DNA from: Microbacterium ulmi
Lineage (GTDB): Bacteria > Actinomycetota > Actinomycetes > Actinomycetales > Microbacteriaceae
Direction of reading: 5' to 3'
Assembly: GCF_011759705.1 (NCBI RefSeq)
Contig: NZ_JAAOZF010000001.1
Span: 553,057-617,056 of the forward strand
Length of the DNA stretch: 64,000 bases
Position numbers and translations under genes: made by a program. The notes below the pieces were generated by a model that did no database searches, was not told the origin of the DNA, and saw only the letters and a list, made by a program, of their open reading frames with translations. Positions 7,687 through 16,642 of the stretch are shown here, piece after piece (positions within the stretch are counted from its first letter, which is position 1; the number at the start of each line of letters is the position of its first letter).

Positions 7687-8376
7687 TCAGAGGACGTTGA
7701 CATCCAGCGGGATGCCGGGGCCGAACGTGGTCGACACGGCGCCCTTCTGGATGTAGCGGCCCTTCGAGCTCGACGGCTTGAGGCGCACGATCTCCTCGAG
7801 CGCCGCGTTCAGGTTCTCGTTCAGCTGCTCGGCCGAGAACGAGGCCTTGCCGACGACGAAGTGCACGTTGGCGTGCTTGTCGACGCGGAACTCGATCTTG
7901 CCGCCCTTGATCTCCTCGACGGCCTTGGCCGCGTTGGGGGTCACGGTGCCGGTCTTGGGGTTCGGCATGAGACCGCGGGGGCCCAGGACCTTGCCGAGGC
8001 GTCCGACCTGGCCCATGAGCTCGGGCGTCGAGACGGCTGCGTCGAAGTCGGTCCACCCTGCGGCGACCTTCTCGATGAGCTCGGCGCCGCCGACCTCATC
8101 CGCACCCGCGGCGATCGCGGCCTCGGCGGCCGGTCCCGTCGCGAACACGATGACGCGAGCGGTCTTGCCCGTGCCGTGCGGGAGCATGACGGTGCCGCGC
8201 ACCATCTGGTCGGCCTTGCGGGGGTCGACCGAGAGCTTGAGCGCGACCTCGACGGTCGAGTCGAACTTCTTCGAGCCCGTCTCCTTCGCGAGGACGACAG
8301 CCTCGGCGGGAGTGTAGAACTTGTCGCGGTCGACCTTTGCTGCGGCGGCCGCGTAGACCTTGGACTTGGTAGCCAT
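7687..8376 (-). CDS. rplA: 50S ribosomal protein L1
   Basis: The 229-residue L1 protein of the large ribosomal subunit, which forms the L1 stalk and in many bacteria also represses its own rplK-rplA message. Recognisable parts are the N-terminal helix [19 protein letters not shown], the domain-2 segment [12 protein letters not shown] and the C-terminal [20 protein letters not shown]. Length is normal. It follows rplK by 14 nt and ends the cluster before a strong hairpin. Confidence 0.98.
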   Translation of the reverse strand: MATKSKVYAAAAAKVDRDKFYTPAEAVVLAKETGSKKFDSTVEVALKLSVDPRKADQMVRGTVMLPHGTGKTARVIVFATGPAAEAAIAAGADEVGGAELIEKVAAGWTDFDAAVSTPELMGQVGRLGKVLGPRGLMPNPKTGTVTPNAAKAVEEIKGGKIEFRVDKHANVHFVVGKASFSAEQLNENLNAALEEIVRLKPSSSKGRYIQKGAVSTTFGPGIPLDVNVL

Positions 8377-8390
8377 GTTTCCTACTCCCC

Positions 8391-8822
8391 TCAGTCCTCG
8401 ACCGTGATGCCCATGGAACGGGCGGTGCCGGCGATGATCTTCGAGGCTGCCTCGATGTCGTTCGCGTTCAGGTCGGGCTGCTTCGTCTCGGCGATCTCGC
8501 GCACCTGGGCCTTGGTCAGCTTGGCGACCTTGACGGTGTGCGGGGTCTTCGAGCCCTTCGCGACGCCTGCGGCCTTCTTGATGAGCTCAGCAGCCGGCGG
8601 CGTCTTCAGGATGAACGTGAAGCTGCGGTCCTCGTAGACGGTGATCTCCACGGGGATGACGTTGCCGCGCTGCGACTCCGTCGCGGCGTTGTACGCCTTG
8701 CAGAACTCCATGATGTTGACGCCGTGCTGACCGAGCGCGGGCCCGATCGGCGGCGCCGGGTTGGCGGCGCCGGCCTTGATCTGGAGCTTGATCAGGCCGG
8801 TCACCTTCTTCTTGGGTGCCAT
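8391..8822 (-). CDS. rplK: 50S ribosomal protein L11
   Basis: The 143-residue L11 protein, which binds the GTPase-associated region of 23S rRNA and is needed for stringent-response signalling. The N-terminal [20 protein letters not shown] and the C-terminal [19 protein letters not shown] are family hallmarks. The start ATG has AAGGAAG upstream. It lies between nusG and rplA, the usual bacterial order. Confidence 0.98.
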   Translation of the reverse strand: MAPKKKVTGLIKLQIKAGAANPAPPIGPALGQHGVNIMEFCKAYNAATESQRGNVIPVEITVYEDRSFTFILKTPPAAELIKKAAGVAKGSKTPHTVKVAKLTKAQVREIAETKQPDLNANDIEAASKIIAGTARSMGITVED

Positions 8823-8843
8823 TGTGTCTTCCTTTCGTGCGAA

Positions 8844-8860
8844 CGGATGCCGCGGCATCC
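8844..8860. repeat. Palindrome of the iterated word GGATGCCGC
   Basis: GGATGCCGCGGCATCC in the nusG-rplK gap is a perfect 16-bp palindrome made of two opposed copies of the word that recurs throughout the window. It sits shortly before rplK and could fold in the transcript. Confidence 0.6.
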
Positions 8861-8911
8861 TGTTCTCCCGCGGGTCCGGCCGTTCCGGAGCGCGGTGTCT
8901 GTGGGGTTGCG

Positions 8912-10024
8912 CTAGAGCTTCGTCACCTGGTCGAAGCTGAGCTCGACCGGCGTCTCGCGCTCGAAGAGCGAGACGAGGACCGTGAGCTTGCCGCTCTCGG
9001 GCTTGATCTCGCTGATCGTGCCCGGGAGGCCCGCGAACGAGCCTTCCTTGATCGTGATCGTCTCGCCGACCTCGAAGTCGACCTCGGCGGGGATCGCGCG
9101 GGTCGCGACGGGGCCTCGCTTGGCGGCGCCCTTGGCTGGGGCCGTCTCCTTGACCTCGACGAGGCTCTTGAGCATGTTGAACGCCTCTTCGAAACGCAGG
9201 GGCGTGGGGTTGTGCGCGTTGCCGACGAAGCCCGTGACGCCGGGCGTGTGACGCACGACCGACCACGTGTCCTCGTTGAGGTCCATGCGCACGAGCACGT
9301 AGCCGGGGATCCGGACGCGCGTGACCATCTTGCGCTGGCCGTTCTTGATCTCGACGACGTCCTCCATGGGGACCTCGATCTGGTAGATCTCGTCTTCGAC
9401 CTCGAGCGTCGACTTGCGCTGCTCGATGTTGGCCTTCACCTTGCGCTCGAAGCCCGCGTACGAGTGGATGACGTACCACTTGCCGGGGAGCGCGCGCAGC
9501 TCGGTGCGGAACGACTCGTAGGGGTCTTCCTCTTCGTCCTCGTCGGACTCGTCGTCGCGTGCGACGCCCGACTCCTCGTCGGCCTCGGCCTCGGCGATGT
9601 CGGCCGCGGCGGCCTGGAGGTCTTCGACGAAGTCCTCCTCGAGGACCGGCCGGTCCTCGTCGCCGTTCACGTCGGGGCCGTCGTAAGGAGCCACGTCGTC
9701 GGCGTGCGAGGCCACGCGCTCGGCCTCTTCGTCGGCCAGCGACTCGTTGAGAGCCTCGGCGGCGGCCTCGGCCTCTGCCGCCTCGTCGATGTTGAGAGCG
9801 TCGTTCACGATCGCGTCCGCCTCCGGGTCGTCGATGTCGATGTCGTCCAGTTCGGAAAGGTTCTCGTCGTCCGGTTCGTCGACGACATGCAGCGCGACGT
9901 GCTCCGCCGCCTCGACAGAGCGCTCCTCCGCTTCGAGGATGTTGCCCTCCTGGGCTTCGTCGTCCTCGGAGGACTGCTCTGCGGCGGTCGCCCAGTCGGC
10001 GTCGTCGACATATCTTTCTGACAC
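8912..10024 (-). CDS. nusG: Transcription factor NusG with long acidic N-terminus
   Basis: The C-terminal half (from about residue 182, [19 protein letters not shown]) is the NGN domain that binds RNA polymerase. A KOW domain ends the protein ([20 protein letters not shown]). The first 175 or so residues are highly acidic and Ala-rich with no known fold, making the protein 370 residues against about 180 in E. coli. Acidic extensions are known in actinobacterial NusG, but this one is long. It is cotranscribed with secE, 70 nt apart, and followed by rplK. Confidence 0.97.
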   Translation of the reverse strand: MSERYVDDADWATAAEQSSEDDEAQEGNILEAEERSVEAAEHVALHVVDEPDDENLSELDDIDIDDPEADAIVNDALNIDEAAEAEAAAEALNESLADEEAERVASHADDVAPYDGPDVNGDEDRPVLEEDFVEDLQAAAADIAEAEADEESGVARDDESDEDEEEDPYESFRTELRALPGKWYVIHSYAGFERKVKANIEQRKSTLEVEDEIYQIEVPMEDVVEIKNGQRKMVTRVRIPGYVLVRMDLNEDTWSVVRHTPGVTGFVGNAHNPTPLRFEEAFNMLKSLVEVKETAPAKGAAKRGPVATRAIPAEVDFEVGETITIKEGSFAGLPGTISEIKPESGKLTVLVSLFERETPVELSFDQVTKL

Positions 10025-10094
10025 TTCGTTCTCTTCCGTTGCGGATGCCGGATGCCTGCGCGCAGGCTCGCCGGATCCTTGTGCGGTCAGGGCG

Positions 10095-10358
10095 TCAGGA
10101 CGGGATTCCGAAGACGTTCTGCGTCACCCAGACGAAAAGCACGTCGAGGCCGTAGACGATCGCCATCATGACGACGACGAACCCGAGCACGACGCCGGTG
10201 AACTTCAGGAGCTCCTGGCGCGTCGGGGTGACGACCTTGCGGAGCTCGGCGAAGACCTGACGGATGAACAGAGCGATGCGCGCGAAGAAGTTCGGCTTCT
10301 TCTCGCGGGGTGCGTCGCTGCGTGCGACGACCTCGCCCTTCGGCTCGTCCTGGACCAT
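10095..10358 (-). CDS. secE: Preprotein translocase subunit SecE
   Basis: An 87-residue single-span membrane protein of the SecYEG channel. The cytoplasmic amphipathic part [20 protein letters not shown] and the conserved [11 protein letters not shown] precede one membrane segment ([20 protein letters not shown]). I prefer the ATG at 10358, which has AGGTGGG four nt before it; an in-frame ATG at 10382 with weaker GGAAG would add eight residues. It directly follows tRNA-Trp and precedes nusG. Confidence 0.95.
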   Translation of the reverse strand: MVQDEPKGEVVARSDAPREKKPNFFARIALFIRQVFAELRKVVTPTRQELLKFTGVVLGFVVVMMAIVYGLDVLFVWVTQNVFGIPS

Positions 10359-10403
10359 CGAACCCACCTGATTACCTTCCATGTGTCAGCTTCCACTGAC
10401 GCG

Positions 10404-10476
<73 letters not shown>

Positions 10477-10629
10477 AAAGGCCCGGAGACCTCGGGATGC
10501 CCACAGTCCTCTGCCGTGACCTTGTTGCGAAGGGAACGAGCCCGAGCTCCGGGCACGGCGAAAGAATGCAGACTTCAACTGCATCCCCAAGTCTACGGCA
10601 TCCCCGGGAGCTCCGCGAACGCGGGCGGG

Positions 10630-11067
10630 TCAGTACTCGGCGATGCCGTACCGCTCCGGCTCGGGGCCGCGATGGAAGAGCCGCCCGGAGAGGGCCGTCG
10701 GCTCGATGCGCACGTAGTTGTACTTGAGCGTCGGAATCCAGGGCTTCAGAGACAGCGCGTCGGCGCGCCGCACCTCTTCCGACGTCTCGATGCGATGCGC
10801 GCGGCCGCGCACGACGACGCTCCACGCGTCCTCCTCGGTGTGGTCGTCGACCTCGAACAGAACATCTTCCTGCACCGTCAGCTCGAACAGCTTCGAGCCC
10901 TCGGCCGTCCGGAACAGGATCGATTCGCCGTCGACGACGTAGTTGACGGGGAAGATGTCGAGCACTTCGGCCGCGTGCGTCACGAGGCGTCCGAGCTCTT
11001 GCCTGCCGAGGTACGCCCAGCACTCTCGATCGGACAGTGCGGCGACAGCATCCTGCGTCTCGTCCAT
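10630..11067 (-). CDS. Pyridoxamine 5'-phosphate oxidase-like FMN-binding protein
   Basis: A 145-residue split-barrel flavin-binding protein. It begins with ALSDRECWAYLGRQELGRLV, a layout common in actinobacterial PNPOx-like proteins, followed by the barrel strands FPVNYVVDGESILFRTAEG and AWSVVVRGRAHRIE. A GGAGG-type ribosome site precedes the ATG at 11067; earlier in-frame starts lie in repeats and are rejected. Function is probably an F420- or FMN-dependent reductase or a heme/vitamin-binding role; it cannot be decided from sequence. It stands alone between tRNA-Trp and the polyamine cluster. Confidence 0.75.
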   Translation of the reverse strand: MDETQDAVAALSDRECWAYLGRQELGRLVTHAAEVLDIFPVNYVVDGESILFRTAEGSKLFELTVQEDVLFEVDDHTEEDAWSVVVRGRAHRIETSEEVRRADALSLKPWIPTLKYNYVRIEPTALSGRLFHRGPEPERYGIAEY

Positions 11068-11223
11068 GCCTCCATCCTGTCGCGCGCGGGCGGACTTCGA
11101 CAGGGACCTTCGACCCTCCCCGAAGAGCGAGCCCGGAAACGAGGCCGAGCGCGAGGGGCGCAGGGATGCCCCCTCCCTCCCCCGAAGAGCGAGCCCGGGG
11201 CCGAGCACCAGGAGAGGCCGGAG

Positions 11224-11283
11224 GGATCGTCTCTCCCGTCAATCGGGGCAGGGGTCCCCGTTCTTGACCGGGAGAGACGATCC
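11224..11283 (-). terminator. Long hairpin terminator of the polyamine operon
   Basis: GGATCGTCTCTCCCG (11224-) is mirrored by CGGGAGAGACGATCC (-11283), and an inner CGGGG/CCCCG continues the stem after small bulges, leaving a short loop near CAGGGGT. It lies just beyond the stop of the aldehyde dehydrogenase gene. The rest of the 11068-11306 gap holds two direct copies of a CCCGAAGAGCGAGCCCGG word at about 11117 and 11181. Confidence 0.7.
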
Positions 11284-11306
11284 CGGAGGCCGGAGCCGAA
11301 CGAGGC

Positions 11307-12671
11307 TTACGGAGCGGAGCGGATGAGCTTCTTGTTGACGAACTCGTCCGCCGCGAGATACCCCAGCTCGCGCCCCGTGCCGCTGCGCTTGACGCCGCCG
11401 AACGGCAGCTCGGGCGAGTCGGCGAGCACGAGGTTGACGTAGACCATGCCGGCGTCGATGCGGTCGGCGACGCGCTCGGCCTGCGCGGCATCCGTCGTGA
11501 AGACGTACGAGCCGAGCCCGAAGGTCGTGTCGTTCGCGAGCTTCACCGCGGCATCCTCATCCGCGACGCGGTAGACGACGCCGACAGGCCCGAAGAGCTC
11601 TTCGCGGTAGACGTCCATCTCGGGCGTGACGTCGGTGAGCACCGTCGCGGGATAATACGCGCCGTCGCGCACGCCGCCCGTCGCAAGGGTCGCGCCCTGC
11701 GCGACGGCCTTGTCCACCTGCGCCGCGAGGCGCTCGGCCGCGACGACCGACGAGAGCGGGCCGAGCACGGTGTCCTCTGCGAACGGGTCGCCGACCTTCG
11801 CGCTCGCCATCGCGGTCGTGAACTTGGCGACGAACGCGTCGTACAGGTCGTCCACGACGATGAAGCGCTTCGCGGCGTTGCACGACTGACCCGTGTTGTC
11901 GAGGCGCGCATCGACGGCGGCCTGCACCGTCGCGTCGAGATCGTCGGTCGACAGCAGGATGAAGGGGTCCGACCCGCCGAGCTCGAGCGCGACCTTCTTG
12001 AGGTTGCGGCCCGCGACCTCGGCGACGGCGGCGCCTGCGCGCTCCGAACCCGTCACCGACACGCCCTGCACTCGGGGGTCGGCGATCACGGCGGCGGCCT
12101 GGTCGTTCGTGATGTACAGGTTGACGTAGGCGCCCTCGGGGAATCCGGCATCCCGGTACAGCGCCTCGATCGCGGCGGCCGACTCGGGGCACTGCGGAGC
12201 ATGCTTCAAGAGGATCGTGTTGCCGACCGCGAGGTTCGGCGCCGCGAAGCGGGCGACCTGGTAGTACGGGAAGTTCCACGGCATGATGCCGAGCAGCACG
12301 CCGAGCGGCGAGCGGCGGATGACGGCCGTGCCGTCGCCCAGGATGTCGAGCGGCTGGTCCGCCGTGACGGTCGAGGCGTTGTCGGCGTAGAACTCCGTGA
12401 TGTCGGCCGCGAAGTCGACCTCGCCGAGGGCTGCGGCCAGCGGCTTGCCCATCTCCCGAACGATCGTCTCAGCGAGCTGGTCGCGACGCTCGCGGTGCAG
12501 CTCGGCGACACGGCGGATGAGGGCCGCGCGCTCGGGGACGGGAACATCCCGCCAGGCGCGGAACGCGGCGTCCGCCTCCGCGATCCTGGCCTCGAGCTCG
12601 TCGTCGGCGAGGGTGTCGTAGGTGGCGAGCGTCTCCCCCGTCGCGGGGTTGACGACTGCGTAGTCGCTCAT
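11307..12671 (-). CDS. NAD(P)-dependent aldehyde dehydrogenase (succinate-semialdehyde type)
   Basis: A 454-residue aldehyde dehydrogenase. The nucleotide-binding glycine pair is in VTGSERAGAAVAEVAG, the catalytic Glu in VALELGGSDPF, and the nucleophile Cys in NTGQSCNAAKRF. Its length and the GIMPWNFPYYQVARF segment fit short GabD-like succinate-semialdehyde dehydrogenases. As the last gene of the amine oxidase/aminotransferase cluster it would turn succinic semialdehyde into succinate, or oxidise 4-aminobutanal. Both are plausible and the choice is inference. The permease gene lies 24 nt upstream. Confidence 0.85.
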   Translation of the reverse strand: MSDYAVVNPATGETLATYDTLADDELEARIAEADAAFRAWRDVPVPERAALIRRVAELHRERRDQLAETIVREMGKPLAAALGEVDFAADITEFYADNASTVTADQPLDILGDGTAVIRRSPLGVLLGIMPWNFPYYQVARFAAPNLAVGNTILLKHAPQCPESAAAIEALYRDAGFPEGAYVNLYITNDQAAAVIADPRVQGVSVTGSERAGAAVAEVAGRNLKKVALELGGSDPFILLSTDDLDATVQAAVDARLDNTGQSCNAAKRFIVVDDLYDAFVAKFTTAMASAKVGDPFAEDTVLGPLSSVVAAERLAAQVDKAVAQGATLATGGVRDGAYYPATVLTDVTPEMDVYREELFGPVGVVYRVADEDAAVKLANDTTFGLGSYVFTTDAAQAERVADRIDAGMVYVNLVLADSPELPFGGVKRSGTGRELGYLAADEFVNKKLIRSAP

Positions 12672-12695
12672 ATGTCTTCTCCGATTCCCTGTGTC

Positions 12696-14267
12696 TCAGA
12701 CAGTCTGCCGCGCGCGGCGGGCGCTCGGCGGGGCGTCCAGTGTCAGCGTCTCGCCGCGGAAGAACGCGGGGCGTCTCATGAACTGCCAGATCATGAGGAC
12801 GATCCCGAGGCCGATGACGGCGATGCCGAGGATGAACACGAGCCCGACGCCCGCGATGTTGGAGCCGCTGCCGTAGTCGGGGTCCATGCTGTCGCGGAGC
12901 GTGATGAAGAACAGCGCGGCGAGGATGATCCCCCCGACGAGGGGGAACAGCAGCGTGAAGAAGAAGTTCCTCGTGGAGTCGAGCCACTGCTTTCGGAAGT
13001 ACCACACGCACGCGAACGCCGTGATGCCGTAGTAGAAGCAGATCATCATGCCGAGCGCAGTGATGGTGTCCCACAGGACGTCCTCGCTGATGAACCGCAT
13101 GACGGCGTAGAAGGCGGAGGCGACCACCGACGAGACGATCGTCGCGTAGCCCGGCGTGAAGAACCGCGGGCTGACCTCCGCGAACTTCCGCGGGAGGGCT
13201 CCGTAATGCCCCATCGCGAGGAGCGTTCGCGCGGGCGAGACGAAGGTCGACTGCAACGACGAGGCCGAGCTCGTGAGCACCGCGAGCGAGACGAGGAATG
13301 CGAGCGGGCCGAGGATCGGACCCGAGAGGTAGAAGAAGACGTTGCTCTGGATGTCGGGGTTTCCGAGGCCGAGTCCGTCCTCGCCGGTGCCTGCGAACGC
13401 GAGCAGCGCGATCGACAGCAGCAGGTAGAGCACGACGATCGTGATGACGGTCAGCGTCGCGGCGCGTCCAGGGGTCTTCTCGGGGTTCTTCGTCTCCTCG
13501 TTCATCGTGAGCGTGACGTCCCATCCCCAGAAGATGAAGATCGACAGCGACAGACCGGCGACGACGGCGCCGAAGTCGCCGACCGCGAACGGGTTGAACC
13601 ACGACAGCTCGACGGCGCTCGCGTCGAACGCGTTGCCGCCCGCGACATGCACGAAGGCCGCGATCGCGAAGACCAGCAGCACGAGCACCTGGAATCCGAC
13701 GAGGAAGTACTGCAGCTTCTGCGTCGTCTGCATGTCGCGGTACGACACGAAGGTCGCTCCGAGCATGAACAGGAGGCAGACGGCGACGTTGATGAACGGG
13801 TTGAACGCGAGCTCGGCGATCGTCCCGGGGCTTCCCGCCATCTGGTCGAGGAGCAGGAACAGGAACTCGACGGCGATCCCTGCGAGGTTCGAGAGCACGA
13901 GGATCGTCGCCGCGATGAGGCCCCAGCCCGCCATCCAGCCGATCCACGGGCCGAACGCCCGCGCGGCCCACGTGAACGACGTGCCCGAGTCGGGCATCCG
14001 GTTGTTGAGCTCGCGGTAGCCGAACGCGACGAGGAGCATCGGGATGAAGCCGACGAGGATGATCGCCGGCACCTGGAACCCCACCTCCGACACGGTCGGG
14101 CCGAGCGCCGCCGTCAGGGTGTAGGCCGGGGCGATGCAGGAGATGCCGATGACGACGGCGCCGATGAGCCCCACCGTGCCGGCGCTCAGCCCCTTCTTGG
14201 AGAGCCCGCCGTCGAGCGGATCGCCCGTGAGGTGGGCGGGTGCCGTGGGTTCCTGCGTGGCGCTCAT
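12696..14267 (-). CDS. APC-superfamily amino acid/polyamine permease
   Basis: A 523-residue membrane protein with about 12 hydrophobic segments. It opens with the APC motif GLIGAVVIGISCIAPAYTLT and contains SYRDMQTTQKLQYFLVGFQ and the YYGITAFACVWYFR region. Its start ATG overlaps the stop of the universal stress protein gene (ATGA). In this cluster it most likely imports putrescine, another primary amine or GABA. Confidence 0.85.
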   Translation of the reverse strand: MSATQEPTAPAHLTGDPLDGGLSKKGLSAGTVGLIGAVVIGISCIAPAYTLTAALGPTVSEVGFQVPAIILVGFIPMLLVAFGYRELNNRMPDSGTSFTWAARAFGPWIGWMAGWGLIAATILVLSNLAGIAVEFLFLLLDQMAGSPGTIAELAFNPFINVAVCLLFMLGATFVSYRDMQTTQKLQYFLVGFQVLVLLVFAIAAFVHVAGGNAFDASAVELSWFNPFAVGDFGAVVAGLSLSIFIFWGWDVTLTMNEETKNPEKTPGRAATLTVITIVVLYLLLSIALLAFAGTGEDGLGLGNPDIQSNVFFYLSGPILGPLAFLVSLAVLTSSASSLQSTFVSPARTLLAMGHYGALPRKFAEVSPRFFTPGYATIVSSVVASAFYAVMRFISEDVLWDTITALGMMICFYYGITAFACVWYFRKQWLDSTRNFFFTLLFPLVGGIILAALFFITLRDSMDPDYGSGSNIAGVGLVFILGIAVIGLGIVLMIWQFMRRPAFFRGETLTLDAPPSARRARQTV

Positions 14268-15151
14268 CGCTGTGCCCCTTCCTGGGCGCGGGTCCGCGGC
14301 ACGACGATCATCGGCACGGGCAGTTCGTGGAGCATCTTCGCGGCGGTCGACCCGAGGAACAGGCGCCGGGGCTGCGCGAGACGGCTCGACCCGACGAGGG
14401 CGAGCTCGCCCGGCTCCCAGCTGAGATGGGTCACGGCATCCTCGATCGACTCGCCGTCCGCCGTGAGCGCCTCCGCCTCGATGCCTGCGGGGAGTCCCGC
14501 GCGGGCTCTCGCGAGAACGTCCTCGGCGTGCGCGGCACCCGCCAGGCGGATGACGCCCGTGTCGACGCCGGGCGGGAGGTCGACCGTCACGAGCGACACG
14601 AGCCGCAGCTCGGCCTTCGCGGCGGCGGCGAGAGCCGTGGCCTCGTCGAGCAGCGCCTGCGTGCCCGGGCGGGTTCCGACGGCGGCCGTGACGCGAGTCA
14701 CCCCGATGGCCGCGTCGACCCGGCGCGAGCCCTCCGGCGCCAGCGCGACGGGCACGTCCGACGAGTGCAGGAGCTCTGTCGCGACCGTGCCGAGGCGGTG
14801 ACGTCCGCGGATGCCGCCGTTGGCGGCGCCCACGACGATGTGGCTCGCACCGCGTTCGTCGGCGACCTCGACGAGGCCCGCGGCGAAGGACTCTGCCGTG
14901 CGCACCGAGGTCGACACGGCGACGGATGCCGCGACCCGGGCAGCGGCATCCGTCAGCCATTCCTCCGCCTGAGCACGCACGTGGGCGTCGTATCCGGCGG
15001 CGGGCGGCGTGATGACGGAGCGGTCGTCGGAGGGGAGCACGAGCACGAGCACGAGCGGCGCACCCGTCGCGAGGGCGATGCGTGCACCGAGCGCGACGGC
15101 GTCCTCCCCCGCATCCGTCGCCGTGTAGCCCACGACGATGGGGGCGCTCAT
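14264..15151 (-). CDS. Tandem universal stress protein
   Basis: A 295-residue protein with two UspA domains. The first ends in the ATP-binding signature GAANGGIRGRHRLGTVA and the second in the related GSSRLAQPRRLFLGSTA. Proteins of this type bind ATP and modulate stress or transport functions. It is joined by ATGA overlaps to both the amine oxidase gene before it and the permease gene after it. It is therefore made in step with them and may act on the permease; that role is inference. Confidence 0.85.
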   Translation of the reverse strand: MSAPIVVGYTATDAGEDAVALGARIALATGAPLVLVLVLPSDDRSVITPPAAGYDAHVRAQAEEWLTDAAARVAASVAVSTSVRTAESFAAGLVEVADERGASHIVVGAANGGIRGRHRLGTVATELLHSSDVPVALAPEGSRRVDAAIGVTRVTAAVGTRPGTQALLDEATALAAAAKAELRLVSLVTVDLPPGVDTGVIRLAGAAHAEDVLARARAGLPAGIEAEALTADGESIEDAVTHLSWEPGELALVGSSRLAQPRRLFLGSTAAKMLHELPVPMIVVPRTRAQEGAQR

Positions 15152-16506
15152 GCGCGGGCCTGCCCGATGATGTTCGCCGCGGCGAAGCGGCCCATGCGGA
15201 TGGCGCCGTCGACGTGCTGGTAGCCCGCGCCCGCCATGTCGCTGCACGCGAAGTGGATGGGGCCGACGGGCGTGCGCAGGTCGGCGCCGTAGCGGGCCAG
15301 ACCGCCGAGGTCGAAGCTCGCCGCGTACGCGCCGCGCGTCCACTCCTCGCTCCCCCAGTCGCTCTCGTAGTAGACGATCGGGTTCCTCGCCTCGGGGCCG
15401 TAGTAGTGCGACAGCGAGTCGAGGATGCGGGCCTTGCGCTCGTGGGCCGACAGCCGGAAGACGTCGTCGGCGTTGCGGTCCGAGACGAAGCCCACGAGCG
15501 TTCCGCGCTCGTCGCCGTGGTTCGTGTTGTCGTACGCCTCGTGCGACAGCTCGTACGGGCTGAACGCCGTGCCGGACAGGCCCTGCTCGCGCCAGAACGG
15601 GCGGTCGTAGACGGCGTGCACCTTGATGACGAAGCCCATCGAGAGATGCTGGTGCAGCTGGTGCTGACGCCTCGGCAGCGCGGGCACGAACTGGATGCGG
15701 CTATACAGGATCGGCGCGTGCGCGAGCAGCGCGTATCGCGCGCGGACGGTCGCGGCATCCGTCGTCGCCGTCACGCCATCGTCGCCCCACGCGAGCGTGC
15801 GGACGGGCCGGCCGAGCAGGACGTCGTCGCCCAGCCGCTCGGCGAGCAGGAGCGGCACCTGCTGCAGGCCGCCGACGACGCGCTTGTCGAGGATGAAGTC
15901 GGCGTCGACGAGGTTCGAGTAGCTTCCCGCCGACGCCGCCATCAGCAGCGACTGCAGGAGCGAGAAGGCGTGCGCGGGCTTGGTGAGCATCGCCGAGCCG
16001 GTCGGGAAGGCGAGGTTGCGCACGGCCTCGTCGTCGTCCGTCTGCCCTCGGAGCCACGCCTCCCACGAGATCGTGTCCCACTCCGCGGCGTTCTCGTGCT
16101 CCCACGGACGGTCGGGATCGATCTCGGCGACCATCGCGTCGAGTCGCGCGGTGACCTCGGCGATGACGCGCTCGGTCTCGGGCGCGACGGGGAACTGCTC
16201 TCCCGTGAACCGCGTGGCGACGCCGTCCGGCCCGATGTACACCGAGTCGCCCTCGCGGTACCGGTCGTAAGTCTCGAGCCCCAGCTCGGCGATCGTCTCC
16301 TGGAGGGCGTCCTGGTCGGGCGAGACCCACTGGCCCCCGATCTCGAGCATCGCGCCCTCGATCGTGTCGGTCCACAGGCGCCCGCCGACGCGGTCGCGCG
16401 CCTCGAGCACCGCGACCGAGAGCCCCGCCTTCTTCAGCTCGTTCGCGGCGGTCAGGCCTGCAGGCCCCGCCCCCACGATCACGACGTCTCGCGTCAGCTC
16501 GGTCAT
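15148..16506 (-). CDS. Flavin-containing monoamine/putrescine oxidase
   Basis: A 452-residue FAD amine oxidase. The dinucleotide-binding fold begins at residue 9 (VIVGAGPAGLTAANEL), followed by the RVGGRLWT motif and ending in the flavin motif YQHVDGAIRMGRFAAAN. No signal peptide is visible, so it acts in the cytoplasm. Together with the aminotransferase and aldehyde dehydrogenase it suggests oxidation of putrescine or a similar diamine to an aminoaldehyde and on to succinate. The start has GGAG upstream and three 26-bp repeats lie just before it. Confidence 0.88.
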   Translation of the reverse strand: MTELTRDVVIVGAGPAGLTAANELKKAGLSVAVLEARDRVGGRLWTDTIEGAMLEIGGQWVSPDQDALQETIAELGLETYDRYREGDSVYIGPDGVATRFTGEQFPVAPETERVIAEVTARLDAMVAEIDPDRPWEHENAAEWDTISWEAWLRGQTDDDEAVRNLAFPTGSAMLTKPAHAFSLLQSLLMAASAGSYSNLVDADFILDKRVVGGLQQVPLLLAERLGDDVLLGRPVRTLAWGDDGVTATTDAATVRARYALLAHAPILYSRIQFVPALPRRQHQLHQHLSMGFVIKVHAVYDRPFWREQGLSGTAFSPYELSHEAYDNTNHGDERGTLVGFVSDRNADDVFRLSAHERKARILDSLSHYYGPEARNPIVYYESDWGSEEWTRGAYAASFDLGGLARYGADLRTPVGPIHFACSDMAGAGYQHVDGAIRMGRFAAANIIGQARA

Positions 16507-16515
16507 GCGATGCTC

Positions 16516-16593
16516 CTTTGCTTCGGGTTCGGGGAGTGCGGATCTGCTTCGGGTTCGGGGAGTGCGGATCTGCTTCGGGTTCGGGGAGTGCGG
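16516..16593. repeat. Three tandem 26-bp repeats before the amine oxidase gene
   Basis: The 26-bp word GCTTCGGGTTCGGGGAGTGC plus six bases occurs three times in a row with almost no differences. It sits directly upstream of the amine oxidase start and downstream of the aminotransferase stop, so on the transcript it lies in the leader of the oxidase. Confidence 0.85.
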
Positions 16594-16642
16594 AGACGAG
16601 TCGGCGGGCCCGGTCCCCCGGTCCGGGTCCGCCGAAGACGTG

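Noticed and set aside
10478..10629. A riboswitch or T-box before tRNA-Trp/secE
   Set aside because: Only short imperfect inverted repeats are present (around GCAGACTTCAACTGC); nothing matches a known leader.
12201..14801. Long plus-strand frame opposite aldehyde dehydrogenase, permease and Usp genes
   Set aside because: Same artefact: no domains, charged low-complexity product, and three clear genes on the other strand.
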